Shown here in pieces: positions 8,508-17,652 of a stretch of 64,000 nucleotides of DNA (positions are counted from its first letter, which is position 1; every line of letters begins with the position of its first letter). The position numbers and the translations under genes were made by a program. The stretch spans positions 248,001 through 312,000 of the forward strand of contig JADJSK010000002.1 of assembly GCA_016711705.1 (NCBI GenBank), read 5' to 3'. The notes beneath the pieces are model-generated. The model had not been told where the DNA came from. It ran no database searches and was given only the letters and a program-made list of their open reading frames with translations. This DNA is from Candidatus Brachybacter algidus. Its GTDB lineage: Bacteria > Bacteroidota > Bacteroidia > Chitinophagales > Saprospiraceae.

Positions 8508-8760
8508 CTTCAATTATACTTAATGCCACATTTCTTATTCTATTCGTAACCGATCTAAAGATTAAATAGGTTTTGGTAAATATTAGATTAATATTTTATT
8601 GAACTTGAGTATTCTTCGTAATTAATTGATATGCAGTTAAATAATAAGCGAATTGGGATTTATGAGTTAATTATTTACAATTATTTTCATACTTTTTAAA
8701 TCCAAATTTTAATCCCCTCCGTAGGTAAAGCATTAACGAAATAAAATAAAATAATTAAAA

Positions 8761-9309
8761 ATGAAATCATTAATCTTAACATGTGCAATCGTAATTGCAC
8801 TTTTCACAACAAACACTTTTGCACAAAATGTAATGGTCGGTAGCGCTGACATGTATCCTACGAAAGATATAGTGGACAATGCAGTCAATTCTAAAGATCA
8901 CACTACATTAGTAGCAGCAGTAAAGGCAGCAGGTCTTGTTGAAACATTGAAAAGCAAAGGTCCTTTCACCGTTTTCGCACCGACTAACGATGCATTTGAG
9001 AATCTTCCGGCAGGTACAGTGGAAACTGTTTTGAAGCCAGAAAATAAGAAAATGCTTACAGGTATCCTTACTTACCATGTTATTTCAGGAAAATATACCT
9101 TCAATGATGTTGCAGCAGCAATTAAAAAAGGTAAAGGTAAAGTATCAATGAAGACAGTAGCAGGTGGTGAGTTGACATTCAAAATGAATGGTGCTCATAA
9201 CATTACTGTAACAGACGAGAAAGGTGGAACGGCGAATATCATTGTATATGATATCAATCAGAAAAATGGTGTTATCCATTCAATTGACAAAGTTTTAATG
9301 CCTAAGTAA
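8761..9309 (+). CDS. fasciclin (FAS1) domain protein, secreted
   Basis: A 182-residue protein with a signal peptide (KSLILTCAIVIALFTTNTFAQ) and one FAS1 domain filling the rest. The H1 and H2 conserved blocks are clear: GPFTVFAPTNDAFENLP near residue 80 and NGVIHSIDKVLMPK at the C-terminus, with LTYHVISGKY between. Single-domain FAS1 proteins are extracytoplasmic and thought to mediate adhesion or ligand binding. It has its own strong terminator, so it is probably monocistronic although it is followed by two other exported proteins on the same strand. Confidence 0.94.
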   Translation: MKSLILTCAIVIALFTTNTFAQNVMVGSADMYPTKDIVDNAVNSKDHTTLVAAVKAAGLVETLKSKGPFTVFAPTNDAFENLPAGTVETVLKPENKKMLTGILTYHVISGKYTFNDVAAAIKKGKGKVSMKTVAGGELTFKMNGAHNITVTDEKGGTANIIVYDINQKNGVIHSIDKVLMPK

Positions 9310-9331
9310 CAGAAATAGTACGATCATAAAT

Positions 9332-9365
9332 GGTTGGTCATAGGATTTTCTATGACCAGCCTTTT
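9332..9365 (+). terminator. rho-independent terminator after the fasciclin gene
   Basis: 12-bp stem GGTTGGTCATAG / CTATGACCAGCC (one G-T pair) around a GATTTT loop, then TTTT. Confidence 0.88.
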
Positions 9366-9622
9366 ATGGTTTAATTCAAATACAATACATAGGCAATTAC
9401 ACACTATTTAATCATATGGATTAGCAACCATGAGCGTTAAGAATTGAGAAAAGCTACTGTTAATGCTTAGTTTAATTTAGAGATGCATTCCAGATTAATT
9501 AATTTATTGTAAGACATTTTATAAAATTTATATGTCGCTTTAATCAAACTTATGATCAATAAATTTAACATCCATTGGTCCGGGTTGCGTCCTTTTATTA
9601 ATTTTTTTTAAAATATAAATAA
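9366..9622. other. AT-rich intergenic region before the HMA-like gene
   Basis: About 250 bases without a gene. The only GC-rich stretch is GGTCCGGGTTGCGTCC at about 9577-9592, shortly before the start codon at 9623. It could be part of a leader structure. No promoter of the TAnnTTTG type was clear. Confidence 0.3.
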
Positions 9623-10048
9623 ATGAAAAAGAGAAATAAGGTTATAAAAATAAGTGTAATTACTATCATGGTTTTATTACTTGTGACCGCGATCCATGTG
9701 ATATTAATAGTAGATACAACACCTGTGGATAATGGAAATATAGAATTGACCAGAGTTGATTTTAATTCAAAATTAGAACCTGAGGTAGCTAATCCTATGC
9801 AAACTTCTATAAGAAATTTACCGGGAGTAACTCAGACCTTACTAAATGTTCAAGATGGAAATATTGTAGTTGGATATGATAATACTAAGACTAGCGTCGA
9901 GGCTATTCGAAGTGCATTGGAATCAAATTTCCCTGATATGTCATCCATGTTTATTCCTACAGAAGAAGATCTTGCAAGCAGCTGTCCAGTTATGAATCGA
10001 AATTCAGTTACGTTTAAAGTAATCTCAACAATCAAAAATATTTTTTAA
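9623..10048 (+). CDS. membrane-anchored HMA-like domain protein
   Basis: A 141-residue protein with one N-terminal transmembrane segment (about residues 9-30, ISVITIMVLLLVTAIHVILIV) that is probably a membrane anchor. Residues about 60-115 read SIRNLPGVTQTLLNVQDGNIVVGYDNTKTSVEAIRSAL, the pattern of a heavy-metal-associated ferredoxin-like fold, but the metal-binding CxxC is absent. Only one Cys (SSCPV, residue about 124) is present. It lies 12 bases before the globin lipoprotein and probably shares its transcript. Function is unknown; metal binding cannot be assumed. Confidence 0.6.
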   Translation: MKKRNKVIKISVITIMVLLLVTAIHVILIVDTTPVDNGNIELTRVDFNSKLEPEVANPMQTSIRNLPGVTQTLLNVQDGNIVVGYDNTKTSVEAIRSALESNFPDMSSMFIPTEEDLASSCPVMNRNSVTFKVISTIKNIF

Positions 10049-10066
10049 CTATTAAAACTTTTGAAA

Positions 10067-10609
10067 ATGAATGCATTTAAAAAATTAATTCTGCCAATGG
10101 TGGCAGTAGTTATGTTCTTCTCCTCTTGTAAAGATGATGATCCTGTAGCTCCAACATTATATGACGAGCTAGGTGGTACTGCGATGGTAGCTGACCCTAA
10201 CAATGCCGGTTCCCAAATAGAGAAAGGAAGATTGGGTATCCGTTCAGTAGTGGATAGTACCATCTTTATTATCGCTGGAGATTCCAGATTAACTAAATTC
10301 TTTCCTGTACTACTTTCTGAAGTAGGTGCGGGTAATTTGTCTGGTTTTTCTGCATTATCTAAAAACTTAACAGACTTTATTTCTATCGGAGCAGGTGCTA
10401 CAAGTTACACTTATACAGGAGATAGCATGAAGGACGCACATGATCCTGCAAAAAATCCAAGGATGGCTGAAAAAGCAGCAAATGCTGATATGGATGCATT
10501 CATCGACGATGTCGTGAAAGGTGCCAAAAAAGTAGGTGTTCCTGATGCTCAGATCGCAAAGGTTGGAGCAGTTCTCGAAAGTTTGAGAGCTGACATAGTT
10601 CAGAAGTAA
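10067..10609 (+). CDS. lipoprotein with truncated (group 1-like) globin domain
   Basis: A 180-residue exported protein. The signal peptide ends in MFFSSCKDDD, a lipobox followed by acidic residues that favour surface export in Bacteroidota. The mature part fits a truncated globin: LYDELGGTAMV at the start (as in bacterial HbN proteins), a helical run with FFPVLL, then ATSYTYTGDSMKDAHDP, where the His occupies the proximal heme-ligand position, and a last helix VGAVLESLRADIV. A TTG at 10061 is in frame but the ATG at 10067 gives the standard signal peptide. Lipid-anchored globins are rare, so location and heme binding need testing. A terminator follows. Confidence 0.72.
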   Translation: MNAFKKLILPMVAVVMFFSSCKDDDPVAPTLYDELGGTAMVADPNNAGSQIEKGRLGIRSVVDSTIFIIAGDSRLTKFFPVLLSEVGAGNLSGFSALSKNLTDFISIGAGATSYTYTGDSMKDAHDPAKNPRMAEKAANADMDAFIDDVVKGAKKVGVPDAQIAKVGAVLESLRADIVQK

Positions 10610-10631
10610 GAATTTTGTGAATTTATATTTG

Positions 10632-10666
10632 CCCTCAATCCGGTTTAGGCCGGGTTGGGGTTTTTT
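10632..10666 (+). terminator. terminator after the globin lipoprotein gene
   Basis: Stem CCCTCAATCCGG / CCGGGTTGGGG with small mismatches around TTTAGG, followed by six T. Confidence 0.85.
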
Positions 10667-10678
10667 ATTTTCAGTTTT

Positions 10679-10699
10679 CCGTTGACTGAAGTCAACGGC
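10679..10699. repeat. short palindrome CCGTTGACTGAAGTCAACGG
   Basis: A 9-bp perfect inverted repeat around GA, located after the terminator and before the DUF4286 gene. It belongs to the class of isolated short palindromes listed at 4208. Confidence 0.5.
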
Positions 10700-10787
10700 A
10701 ATCTAAGGCGAAGATCAAAGAGATCTTTTATTCCAAATATTCGTTCTAATTTAAATAGTACTTTTACACCCAATAAATTAAATTATC

Positions 10788-11090
10788 ATGATCTCTTATA
10801 ACGTCTCCTTGACTGTCGACACCGACACCGAAATGGAATGGATAGAATGGATGAAGCTCCACCACATCCCTCGCGTCATTGCTACCGGATGCTTTGTAGC
10901 ATACGATTTCTACAAGTTGATCAAGCCGGAAGACGAGGAGGGTGAAACATTTATCCTTCAATATAAAGCTATAAATATGGAGCAATATGACACATATGTA
11001 GAGCAATATGCTTACGATCTCCAGCAAGAAGGATTGAATAAATTTCCAGATAAATTCGTAGCTTTCCGAACATTGATGGTAGAAGTATAG
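10788..11090 (+). CDS. DUF4286 family protein
   Basis: A 100-residue cytoplasmic protein. MISYNVSLTVDTDTEMEWIEWMKLHHIP and the ending FPDKFVAFRTLMVEV match the DUF4286 family, small ferredoxin-like proteins of unknown function that are widespread in Bacteroidota. No signal peptide. It stands between the globin terminator and the HYC_CC_PP gene, which has its own promoter, so it is probably monocistronic. Confidence 0.85.
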   Translation: MISYNVSLTVDTDTEMEWIEWMKLHHIPRVIATGCFVAYDFYKLIKPEDEEGETFILQYKAINMEQYDTYVEQYAYDLQQEGLNKFPDKFVAFRTLMVEV

Positions 11091-11153
11091 TCAACCTGAA
11101 TCTTAAAGAATTGTTATCGTAGCAATAAAAATTAGATATTATCAGACTATTTG

Positions 11154-11161
11154 TATTTTTG
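11154..11161 (+). promoter_or_regulatory. predicted -7 promoter box before the HYC_CC_PP gene
   Basis: TATTTTTG followed by CAGC, a perfect TAnnTTTG match 20 bases before the GTG at 11182. Transcription would start around 11168, giving a short leader, and would cover the TonB receptor as well. Confidence 0.5.
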
Positions 11162-11181
11162 CAGCATAATTCAACCATTTC

Positions 11182-11652
11182 GTGAAAGAAAAACTCAGAA
11201 AGTTTGGTCTTATTTCCATGATTGCATTGCTATACCTTAGCAATACAGGATTGCTATATTCTGTCCATACCTGCCTTCATACGGGAGCTTCTGTGATTGA
11301 ATTCTCATATATGGTTTCTGAAGACGATCATTGTCCGCCCAATGATAATGAGCTACAATGCAATGACGTGAAAGACGATTGTTGCGCGCCAAAGGCGAAA
11401 GAAAAAAGCGACTGCCACACACATACCACCGAGTACAAAAAGGCAGACATCGTGTCAGTTAAGCCGGAGATCAAGGTTAGTTCAATTCTTGACTATTCGG
11501 TTTTAAGCACTTTAATTTCATTTACTCCATTTATAACTCCAACCCAATCTGTTGATCAAAATCCATTTTGGGATTTTCTTAAACGCACCAAAACCTCCCG
11601 TGCCAGGACCGGACTGCAGCAGCGGATCGATCTCAATTCCTTCATTTGTTAG
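11182..11652 (+). CDS. HYC_CC_PP family periplasmic protein (His/Cys-rich)
   Basis: A 156-residue exported protein starting at a GTG. A signal anchor (about residues 8-27) is followed by a His/Cys-rich middle: VHTCLHTG, DDHCPP, QCNDVKDDCCAP and KSDCHTHTTEY. This is the pattern of the HYC_CC_PP family, small Bacteroidota proteins usually encoded directly before a TonB-dependent receptor. That is exactly the case here, with 99 bases between the genes. The spaced Cys and His residues suggest metal binding, so a role as a periplasmic metal carrier or sensor for the receptor is likely but unproven. Confidence 0.8.
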   Translation: MKEKLRKFGLISMIALLYLSNTGLLYSVHTCLHTGASVIEFSYMVSEDDHCPPNDNELQCNDVKDDCCAPKAKEKSDCHTHTTEYKKADIVSVKPEIKVSSILDYSVLSTLISFTPFITPTQSVDQNPFWDFLKRTKTSRARTGLQQRIDLNSFIC

Positions 11653-11751
11653 AATAATTTGGTTTTTGATTATTGGCTATTACAAGTCAATCTGAAATCT
11701 GAATGGATCCCCGTGATCTGTTTCAGGATTATTTACCAATATTATTAAGCA

Positions 11752-13974
11752 ATGAAAATAAAACATATATTATTATTTTATATACTTATACTTTCCGGAA
11801 GTATTTTTGGTCAGAATGAACAGACCGGCATAAAGTCTCAACTCATAGATCAATCAGGCACCCCAATCATAGGCGCATGGATCTCCGTCAATCACGCCGG
11901 ACCGAAAGTGCAGACTGATGAGAATGGATATTTTATCTTGAATAGTGTTACCTGGCCTGCACATCTGGACGTAGATCTTGGAGACGAAAACATCGTTCAT
12001 GTCGATGTCGTTGACGCCACAGCAGCATTAAAGATCACTGCAAATAAAGTCGTAGAACTCAAAGAGGTAGTTATCAAGGAAAAAGTCAACAGGGAATTAA
12101 ATACGCTTGAAACCCGTAACGTTGAGACGATTGGCAAAAGAGAATTTCAAAAAGCTGCTTGCTGCAGATTGAGCGAAAGTTTTGACAACAGTGGTTCGGT
12201 AAGTGTCAGTGAAACTGATGCCGTGACAGGCGCTAAAGAAATGGAGATACTCGGATTAAGGGGTATTTATAGTTTGATGACATTGGATAACATGCCGGAT
12301 TTCTCTGGTATTAATTATCCATTTGCACTTGATATGATTCCCGGCACCTGGTTAAATCAAGTGGCGATTTCAAAAGGCATTTCCAATGCTATTAACGGTA
12401 GCAATGGATTTTCGGGTCAGGTAAATATTGGTCTAAAGAATCCATTCGAAGAGCCCCCGCTTTTTGTAAATGTATATGGTAATACCATGGGCAGATTCGA
12501 GGCAAATGTGCATTTGAACAAAGTCCTAAAGAACCCTGCATTTGCAACTGGACTTTTCGTTCACGGAAGTAAAAACTTTGTCAAAACAGACTACAACAAT
12601 GACAATTATCTGGACATGCCGCTTTCATCCCAGTTCAATGTCTTGTATAAAATTGCAATGAACGGTCTCGGTCCCTGGGAAAGTGGCCTAAGCGTTCACT
12701 TCGTAAAAGATCAAAGGGAAGCAGGTCAGGCAAATGTCGATCCTGAACATCCATATGTGGCAAAAAGTGATGCTCAGCGTTTTGCCATCAGCGGTAATAC
12801 CGGTTATGTCGGTTTTGATAAGGAAGGTAGAACGATGGGTTTTAAATATCAATATTCAAATAATTTATTGGATGCTAATTATGGCGCACTTAATTACGCA
12901 GGAAAACAAAGCAAGGGTTATTTCCAGGCGTTGTATGAAGATAGATTCGATGAAGGAAATCACATCATTTATGCAGGCGGAAGTTTGCTTGCAGAAAAGT
13001 TGGAACAAGTGATTTCAAATGGGGATTATGATCGAAAAGAGTTTGTTCCCGGAGTTTATGCAGAGTATTCATACAATCCGGAGATCACGGCTGACGCGAG
13101 ATTCGTAAAGAGATTTGGCTTAGTAGCGACCATAAGAGCGGATTTTCACAATTTGTACGGGACACAAGTAGCTCCTACACTTACTGCCAAGTATAACTTA
13201 ACTCAGGATCAAGTCGTCAGAGCTAATATCGGTAAGGGCTACAGAACGCCCTATTTCTTTACAGACAATATTTCTTCCTTCGTGAATGGCAGACAATTCA
13301 GTATTGCAAATGAGCTAGAGGCAGAAGAAGCAATTAACTATGGTATTTCATATGTATTGAAATCGAAAATATCAGATCGAAACTTTACAGTTAATGGAGA
13401 TTTATATCAAACTCGGTTTCAAAATCAAATCATCGTTGATCAGGAAAGTGATCTTAATAGTGTAAGAGTCAGTAATTTGGATGGCAATTCGGAGACAACC
13501 TCTGGGCTTATTAGTTCAAGTTATGATGTCATCGATGGCTTCAATGTCAAGGTGGCTTACAAATGGAATCACATTGTTTTCGATCAGCAGGGTGTTGAAG
13601 TGCACAAGATGTTGGTGCCTAAACACAGAGTATTGCTAGCCTTGCATTATACGACATGGGATCAGAATTGGGAATTCAGCAATACGACAACCTGGTTAGG
13701 TAATCAGGAATATCTTGTCCGCACACTGGAAAATGGGAATGCTATTCAGCAGAGACATGAAGCGAAACCATATTTGACTACAAATGCGCAGGTAACTCGT
13801 AAGTTTAAGGCATTCGACATCTATGTTGGTGGTGAAAACCTTACAAATGAAAGGCAAAAACTACCGATCCAGGGCATGGATAATCCACAAGGATCACTAT
13901 TCGATGTATCACAGGTGTATGCACCGTTGATGGGCATCAGGGGATATGTGGGATTGCGATGGACGCTTTTTTAA
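11752..13974 (+). CDS. TonB-dependent receptor, metal-type, with N-terminal carboxypeptidase-like domain
   Basis: A 740-residue outer-membrane receptor. It has a signal peptide (KIKHILLFYILILSGSIFGQ), a carboxypeptidase-regulatory-like beta-sandwich (about 25-90), a plug domain with ACCRLSESFDNSGSVSVSETDAVTGAKEMEILGLRGIYSL (about 138-180), and a beta-barrel ending in GIRGYVGLRWTLF with the terminal Phe typical of BAM substrates. The plug lacks SusC features and no SusD is adjacent, so uptake of glycans is unlikely. Together with the His/Cys-rich protein upstream, transport of a metal such as copper or zinc is the best guess. It ends in a strong terminator. Confidence 0.88.
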   Translation: MKIKHILLFYILILSGSIFGQNEQTGIKSQLIDQSGTPIIGAWISVNHAGPKVQTDENGYFILNSVTWPAHLDVDLGDENIVHVDVVDATAALKITANKVVELKEVVIKEKVNRELNTLETRNVETIGKREFQKAACCRLSESFDNSGSVSVSETDAVTGAKEMEILGLRGIYSLMTLDNMPDFSGINYPFALDMIPGTWLNQVAISKGISNAINGSNGFSGQVNIGLKNPFEEPPLFVNVYGNTMGRFEANVHLNKVLKNPAFATGLFVHGSKNFVKTDYNNDNYLDMPLSSQFNVLYKIAMNGLGPWESGLSVHFVKDQREAGQANVDPEHPYVAKSDAQRFAISGNTGYVGFDKEGRTMGFKYQYSNNLLDANYGALNYAGKQSKGYFQALYEDRFDEGNHIIYAGGSLLAEKLEQVISNGDYDRKEFVPGVYAEYSYNPEITADARFVKRFGLVATIRADFHNLYGTQVAPTLTAKYNLTQDQVVRANIGKGYRTPYFFTDNISSFVNGRQFSIANELEAEEAINYGISYVLKSKISDRNFTVNGDLYQTRFQNQIIVDQESDLNSVRVSNLDGNSETTSGLISSSYDVIDGFNVKVAYKWNHIVFDQQGVEVHKMLVPKHRVLLALHYTTWDQNWEFSNTTTWLGNQEYLVRTLENGNAIQQRHEAKPYLTTNAQVTRKFKAFDIYVGGENLTNERQKLPIQGMDNPQGSLFDVSQVYAPLMGIRGYVGLRWTLF

Positions 13975-13983
13975 GGAGTATTT

Positions 13984-14029
13984 GAAAAAAAGCAAAGCCG
14001 GGTCGATGTATATTGATTCGGCTTTTTTT
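13984..14029 (+). terminator. terminator after the TonB receptor gene (copy 1 of a duplicated terminator)
   Basis: Stem AGCCGGGTCGAT / ATTGATTCGGCT with a GTAT-type loop and seven T. A 45-base stretch including this hairpin is repeated identically at 15668-15712. Confidence 0.88.
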
Positions 14030-14113
14030 ATTATTGGCAATCTTGTTGCCTTTTATAGAATAATTTTATAATATTGTATTTACAAATTATTCACTTTATT
14101 CAAATTCCAAACT

Positions 14114-15657
14114 ATGAAACTTATACTACTCTTTACTTTCCAAGCAATCTTATCAATTTCTTGTTTTTCGCAGGATGAGCCATGGTTTTTTATAACCAAG
14201 ACAATTCCGCAATATTTTCAATCAAAAATTACAAGGATGACTTGCTACTTAATTTTGAGGGGCCTGCATATAATTCTTCATTGAAATCTGGATTCAAAGT
14301 TATTGGAAAGGATGGAACAATTTTAAAGAAAGTAGAAACTCCTATCCATGGCACACCTTATATAAATGAAATTGGTGATAATTATCTTTTAAATTATATA
14401 GACTTTAAATATAATGGACAAAAAGAAATTAGATATGTCTCAAGGTTATTCGACAATGAGTTGAATTTAGTTGAAGATACAGCCATTTTAATGTCAAATC
14501 TTTGGTGCGAGCCCGATCCAACTGGGCTTTGCGATGTAGGATCAAACCAATTTTTTTTCATGTCCAATAATTCTCAAAACACAATAATTGGAACGATGGG
14601 TCATAAATTTGATTCGACACAATTGTTTTTAGTTAGGTACAATGATTTGGGATTTTTAACTTCTCTAGAAATTGACAATAAATGGATGAAGGTAGGATAT
14701 AATTCATCGACTAATATAAAAGTTTTTCCACAGACTGACTCTACTTTTTACATTAATCAAAATGGTAATTTAGAGTTAAGAAATTATGATTTGAAAATAC
14801 TTAAAATATATGATTACACTGGGTATGGACAAAATCAAATACTCCCATGGGACATTGTGGATTTTGAACGATTAGAAGATTCAACCTTTCTGATGATGGC
14901 AGGAGCTTACTACGAAAAACCCAATTTCGAGATTGAAAAAAAGATTATATTAGGAAATTTAGATAAAAATTTAGAATTTCAATATAAAGATACAACAGAA
15001 GTTCCGTCATATATTGTTGGAGACCCAATAATAAATTTTTTATTTGCAGGTGTAAATAAAGCAATTGTTAAGGAAAATAATAATACATATACCAGTATTT
15101 TGTCTTATGGTAACAATGAATCTTTTGATACCAGCTCAAGTAGAATTGTTGTTTTTAATTACGATAAAAATTTGAAAATAATTTGTCAGCAAACATACGT
15201 GGCAAGAGACAAGGATATTATAATTAAAGACTTAATAAGAGATAGTAAAGGAGATTACTTTGTTGCTGTAGTTTACGGTAAGAGGGAATTCCAATATTTA
15301 GATGTTAATTCTACTATAATTAAAATAAATGAAGGGTGCTCAATTGAAGGCATGGAAACCATTCAGGAATACCTCGGTGAATTATCTACAAGTATAATCA
15401 ACGAAACTTTCGGAATACGACTGTGGCAAAATCCCATAGATAATAAGTTGGTGATTCATGCTGAACGATCCTTTCCTCCCGGCGATCCAACTATTGATAT
15501 TTATGACTTCTCCGGAAAGTTGATCATCGAAAGCAAAGCACATATCAATGGCACAATGGCAAGTATTTCAGCTGAGCAATTAACGAATGGATTGTACATA
15601 TATCAAATGAAGGTGGATGGTAAACTCATTGGTGTAGGCAAATTTGTGAAGAAATAA
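14114..15657 (+). CDS. secreted T9SS protein, frameshifted just after the signal peptide
   Basis: The main frame runs from 14182 for 491 residues but begins abruptly without a signal peptide. A signal peptide, MKLILLFTFQAILSISCFSQ, starts at the ATG at 14114 in another frame. Adding one T to the T6 tract at 14186-14191 joins the two into ...FSQDEPWFFYNQDNSAIF. The gene is therefore one T short in this tract, or the consensus is wrong. The body is a low-complexity beta-rich stretch of unknown function, and the last 80 residues (LWQNPIDNKLVIHAE...GKLIGVGKFVKK) form a type IX sorting domain. AT content is higher than in neighbours. Confidence 0.78.
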
Positions 15658-15667
15658 TACTACTGTA

Positions 15668-15712
15668 GAAAAAAAGCAAAGCCGGGTCGATGTATATTGA
15701 TTCGGCTTTTTT
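15668..15712 (+). terminator. terminator after the T9SS gene (copy 2 of a duplicated terminator)
   Basis: Identical over 45 bases to 13984-14028, including the flanking GAAAAAAAGCA, the hairpin and the T tract. Confidence 0.88.
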
Positions 15713-15978
15713 ATTGAAAATTAATAGTGGCATGTTATTCTTAGAGTCATCATTCACTTTATGTTTGTTTTACATTTTCATGTTTTAACCATATTTTCCT
15801 GCTTTCCGAAAGTTTATTTACAAGTCCTACAATATTTTATTTTATACGAAACGCAAATATGAATTAGGAAAAGGGGGGCCGGGAAAAGCGGGGGGGAAAG
15901 TCGTTAAGGCGCCGGGCTTCGGGGGGGATTTCTATTCGGTATTAATAATTATCTTTATGGCAAAACAAAAAAGATATC
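15713..15978. other. intergenic region with an anomalous G-rich patch
   Basis: AT-rich sequence up to about 15860, then a GC-rich patch (about 15870-15928) with runs of G6, G7 and G7 and words such as GGGCCGGG and GGCGCCGGG. It is unlike anything else in the window. Downstream, TATCTTTA at 15951-15958 could be the -7 box of fhs. The patch may be sequencing or assembly noise. Confidence 0.5.
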
Positions 15979-17652
15979 ATGGAAAATGATTTGTCCATTG
16001 CTCAGAAAGCCACACTAACACACATCAGAAATATTGCTTCTCAATTAAATATTGACGATGAAGACCTTATATACTATGGGAAATTCAAAGCGAAAATCCC
16101 ACTCGATTATATCAACGAAGAGAAAGTACAGAAAAGTAATCTGATCCTGGTTTCAGCCATGTCACCTACTCCGGCCGGAGAAGGTAAAACCACTTGTTCA
16201 ATCGGTATTTCGCAGGCAATGAATAAGATCGGAAGGAAGACCACCGTGGTACTGCGCGAACCATCGCTTGGCCCTGTATTTGGTATTAAAGGAGGTGCCG
16301 CAGGAGGAGGATATTCGCAGGTGCTGCCTATGGAGGACATCAATATGCACTTTACCGGGGATTTCGCAGCTATTGAAAAAGCAAATAATTTACTGGCAAC
16401 AGTCATAGACAACAGCATCCAAAATAAGAAAAACACCATTGGATTAGATCCGCGAACCATTGTATGGAAACGCGTCATGGACATGAACGACCGTTCGCTG
16501 AGGAGTATCGTAAGTGGGCTGGGTGGCAAGGGTAATGGAATACCAAGAGAAGCAGGATTCAACATTACCGCTGCTTCTGAGGTCATGGCCATTCTTTGTT
16601 TGTCTAATAACAGAGCAGAATTAAAAGAAAAACTTGGTAGTATATATGTTGGAAATACATTCGACAACAAACCGGTTTTCGCTCGAGATCTGAAATGCCA
16701 TGGAGCAATGGCCGCCTTGTTAAAAGATGCATTTTTGCCAAATCTTGTTCAGACGATTGAGCATACGCCCGCCATTATCCACGGAGGTCCATTCGCCAAC
16801 ATCGCACAGGGAACCAACACGATTGTTGCAACTAAAATGGGTCTTTCACTTTCAGATTATGTAGTTACGGAGGCAGGATTTGGTTTCGATCTTGGAGGTG
16901 AAAAGTTTCTTGATATAAAGTGCAGAGTGGGGGGAATCGTTCCAAAATGTATAGTCATCGTGGCGACAATCCGTGCTTTGAAATATCATGGTGGTGCGGA
17001 TTTGGACACATTGAAGGAGGAAAATCTGGCGGCAGTTGCTGCAGGATTTGTGAATCTTGAAAAGCATCTCAACAATTCGAAATTATTTGGAATCCCTGCA
17101 GTAGTTGCCATCAATAAATTTGTTACGGATACAGATGGGGAAATACAGATCGTCAAAGACAAATGTCATGCTATGGGTTTCAAGGCAGAAGCAATTGATA
17201 TCTGGGCTAAAGGCGGTGCAGGAGCGACACATCTTGCAGAGGTCATCGGTGATATCATAGATAACAATCAAGGTCAGGAATACAAACCTTTGTATCCACT
17301 TGAAAGTAGTATTGAATCAAAGATTGAAGCTATAGCAACCAATGTTTATGGCGCTTCCAAAGTAGAATATGCCATGAAAGCCAAGTCAGATCTTAGACTT
17401 ATAAAAAAACTTAAACTAACAGGCCTTCCTGTTTGTATCGCTAAAACTCAGAAATCCTTGTCAGATGATGCTGAAATGCGTGGTGCTCCAAGTGGATTTA
17501 TCCTAAAAGTTAGAGAAATTGAGATAGCTGCAGGTGCCGGATTCTTAGTTCCTATCACTGGTGATATGATGCGTATGCCTGGACTGCCTGAGGTGCCTAG
17601 TGCCGAGTTTATTGATATAGATGATGATGGGAATATATCGGGCTTGTTTTAG
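15979..17652 (+). CDS. fhs: formate-tetrahydrofolate ligase
   Basis: This enzyme makes 10-formyl-THF from formate, THF and ATP, feeding one-carbon metabolism. The protein is 557 residues, the normal length. The P-loop SPTPAGEGKTT lies at about residues 61-71, followed by REPSLGPVFGIKGGAAGGGYSQ (THF/ATP site) and NMHFTGD. The C-terminal ITGDMMRMPGLP is conserved in the family. No folD or other folate gene is adjacent. It stands alone between a G-rich patch upstream and the 124-bp repeat array downstream, and its stop is followed by GTCAGTGTTCAG-type repeats. Confidence 0.96.
   Translation: MENDLSIAQKATLTHIRNIASQLNIDDEDLIYYGKFKAKIPLDYINEEKVQKSNLILVSAMSPTPAGEGKTTCSIGISQAMNKIGRKTTVVLREPSLGPVFGIKGGAAGGGYSQVLPMEDINMHFTGDFAAIEKANNLLATVIDNSIQNKKNTIGLDPRTIVWKRVMDMNDRSLRSIVSGLGGKGNGIPREAGFNITAASEVMAILCLSNNRAELKEKLGSIYVGNTFDNKPVFARDLKCHGAMAALLKDAFLPNLVQTIEHTPAIIHGGPFANIAQGTNTIVATKMGLSLSDYVVTEAGFGFDLGGEKFLDIKCRVGGIVPKCIVIVATIRALKYHGGADLDTLKEENLAAVAAGFVNLEKHLNNSKLFGIPAVVAINKFVTDTDGEIQIVKDKCHAMGFKAEAIDIWAKGGAGATHLAEVIGDIIDNNQGQEYKPLYPLESSIESKIEAIATNVYGASKVEYAMKAKSDLRLIKKLKLTGLPVCIAKTQKSLSDDAEMRGAPSGFILKVREIEIAAGAGFLVPITGDMMRMPGLPEVPSAEFIDIDDDGNISGLF

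Noticed and set aside
16107..16670. Long antisense frame within fhs (187 codons)
   Set aside because: Shadow of a well-conserved fhs frame; no start signal, no family pattern.
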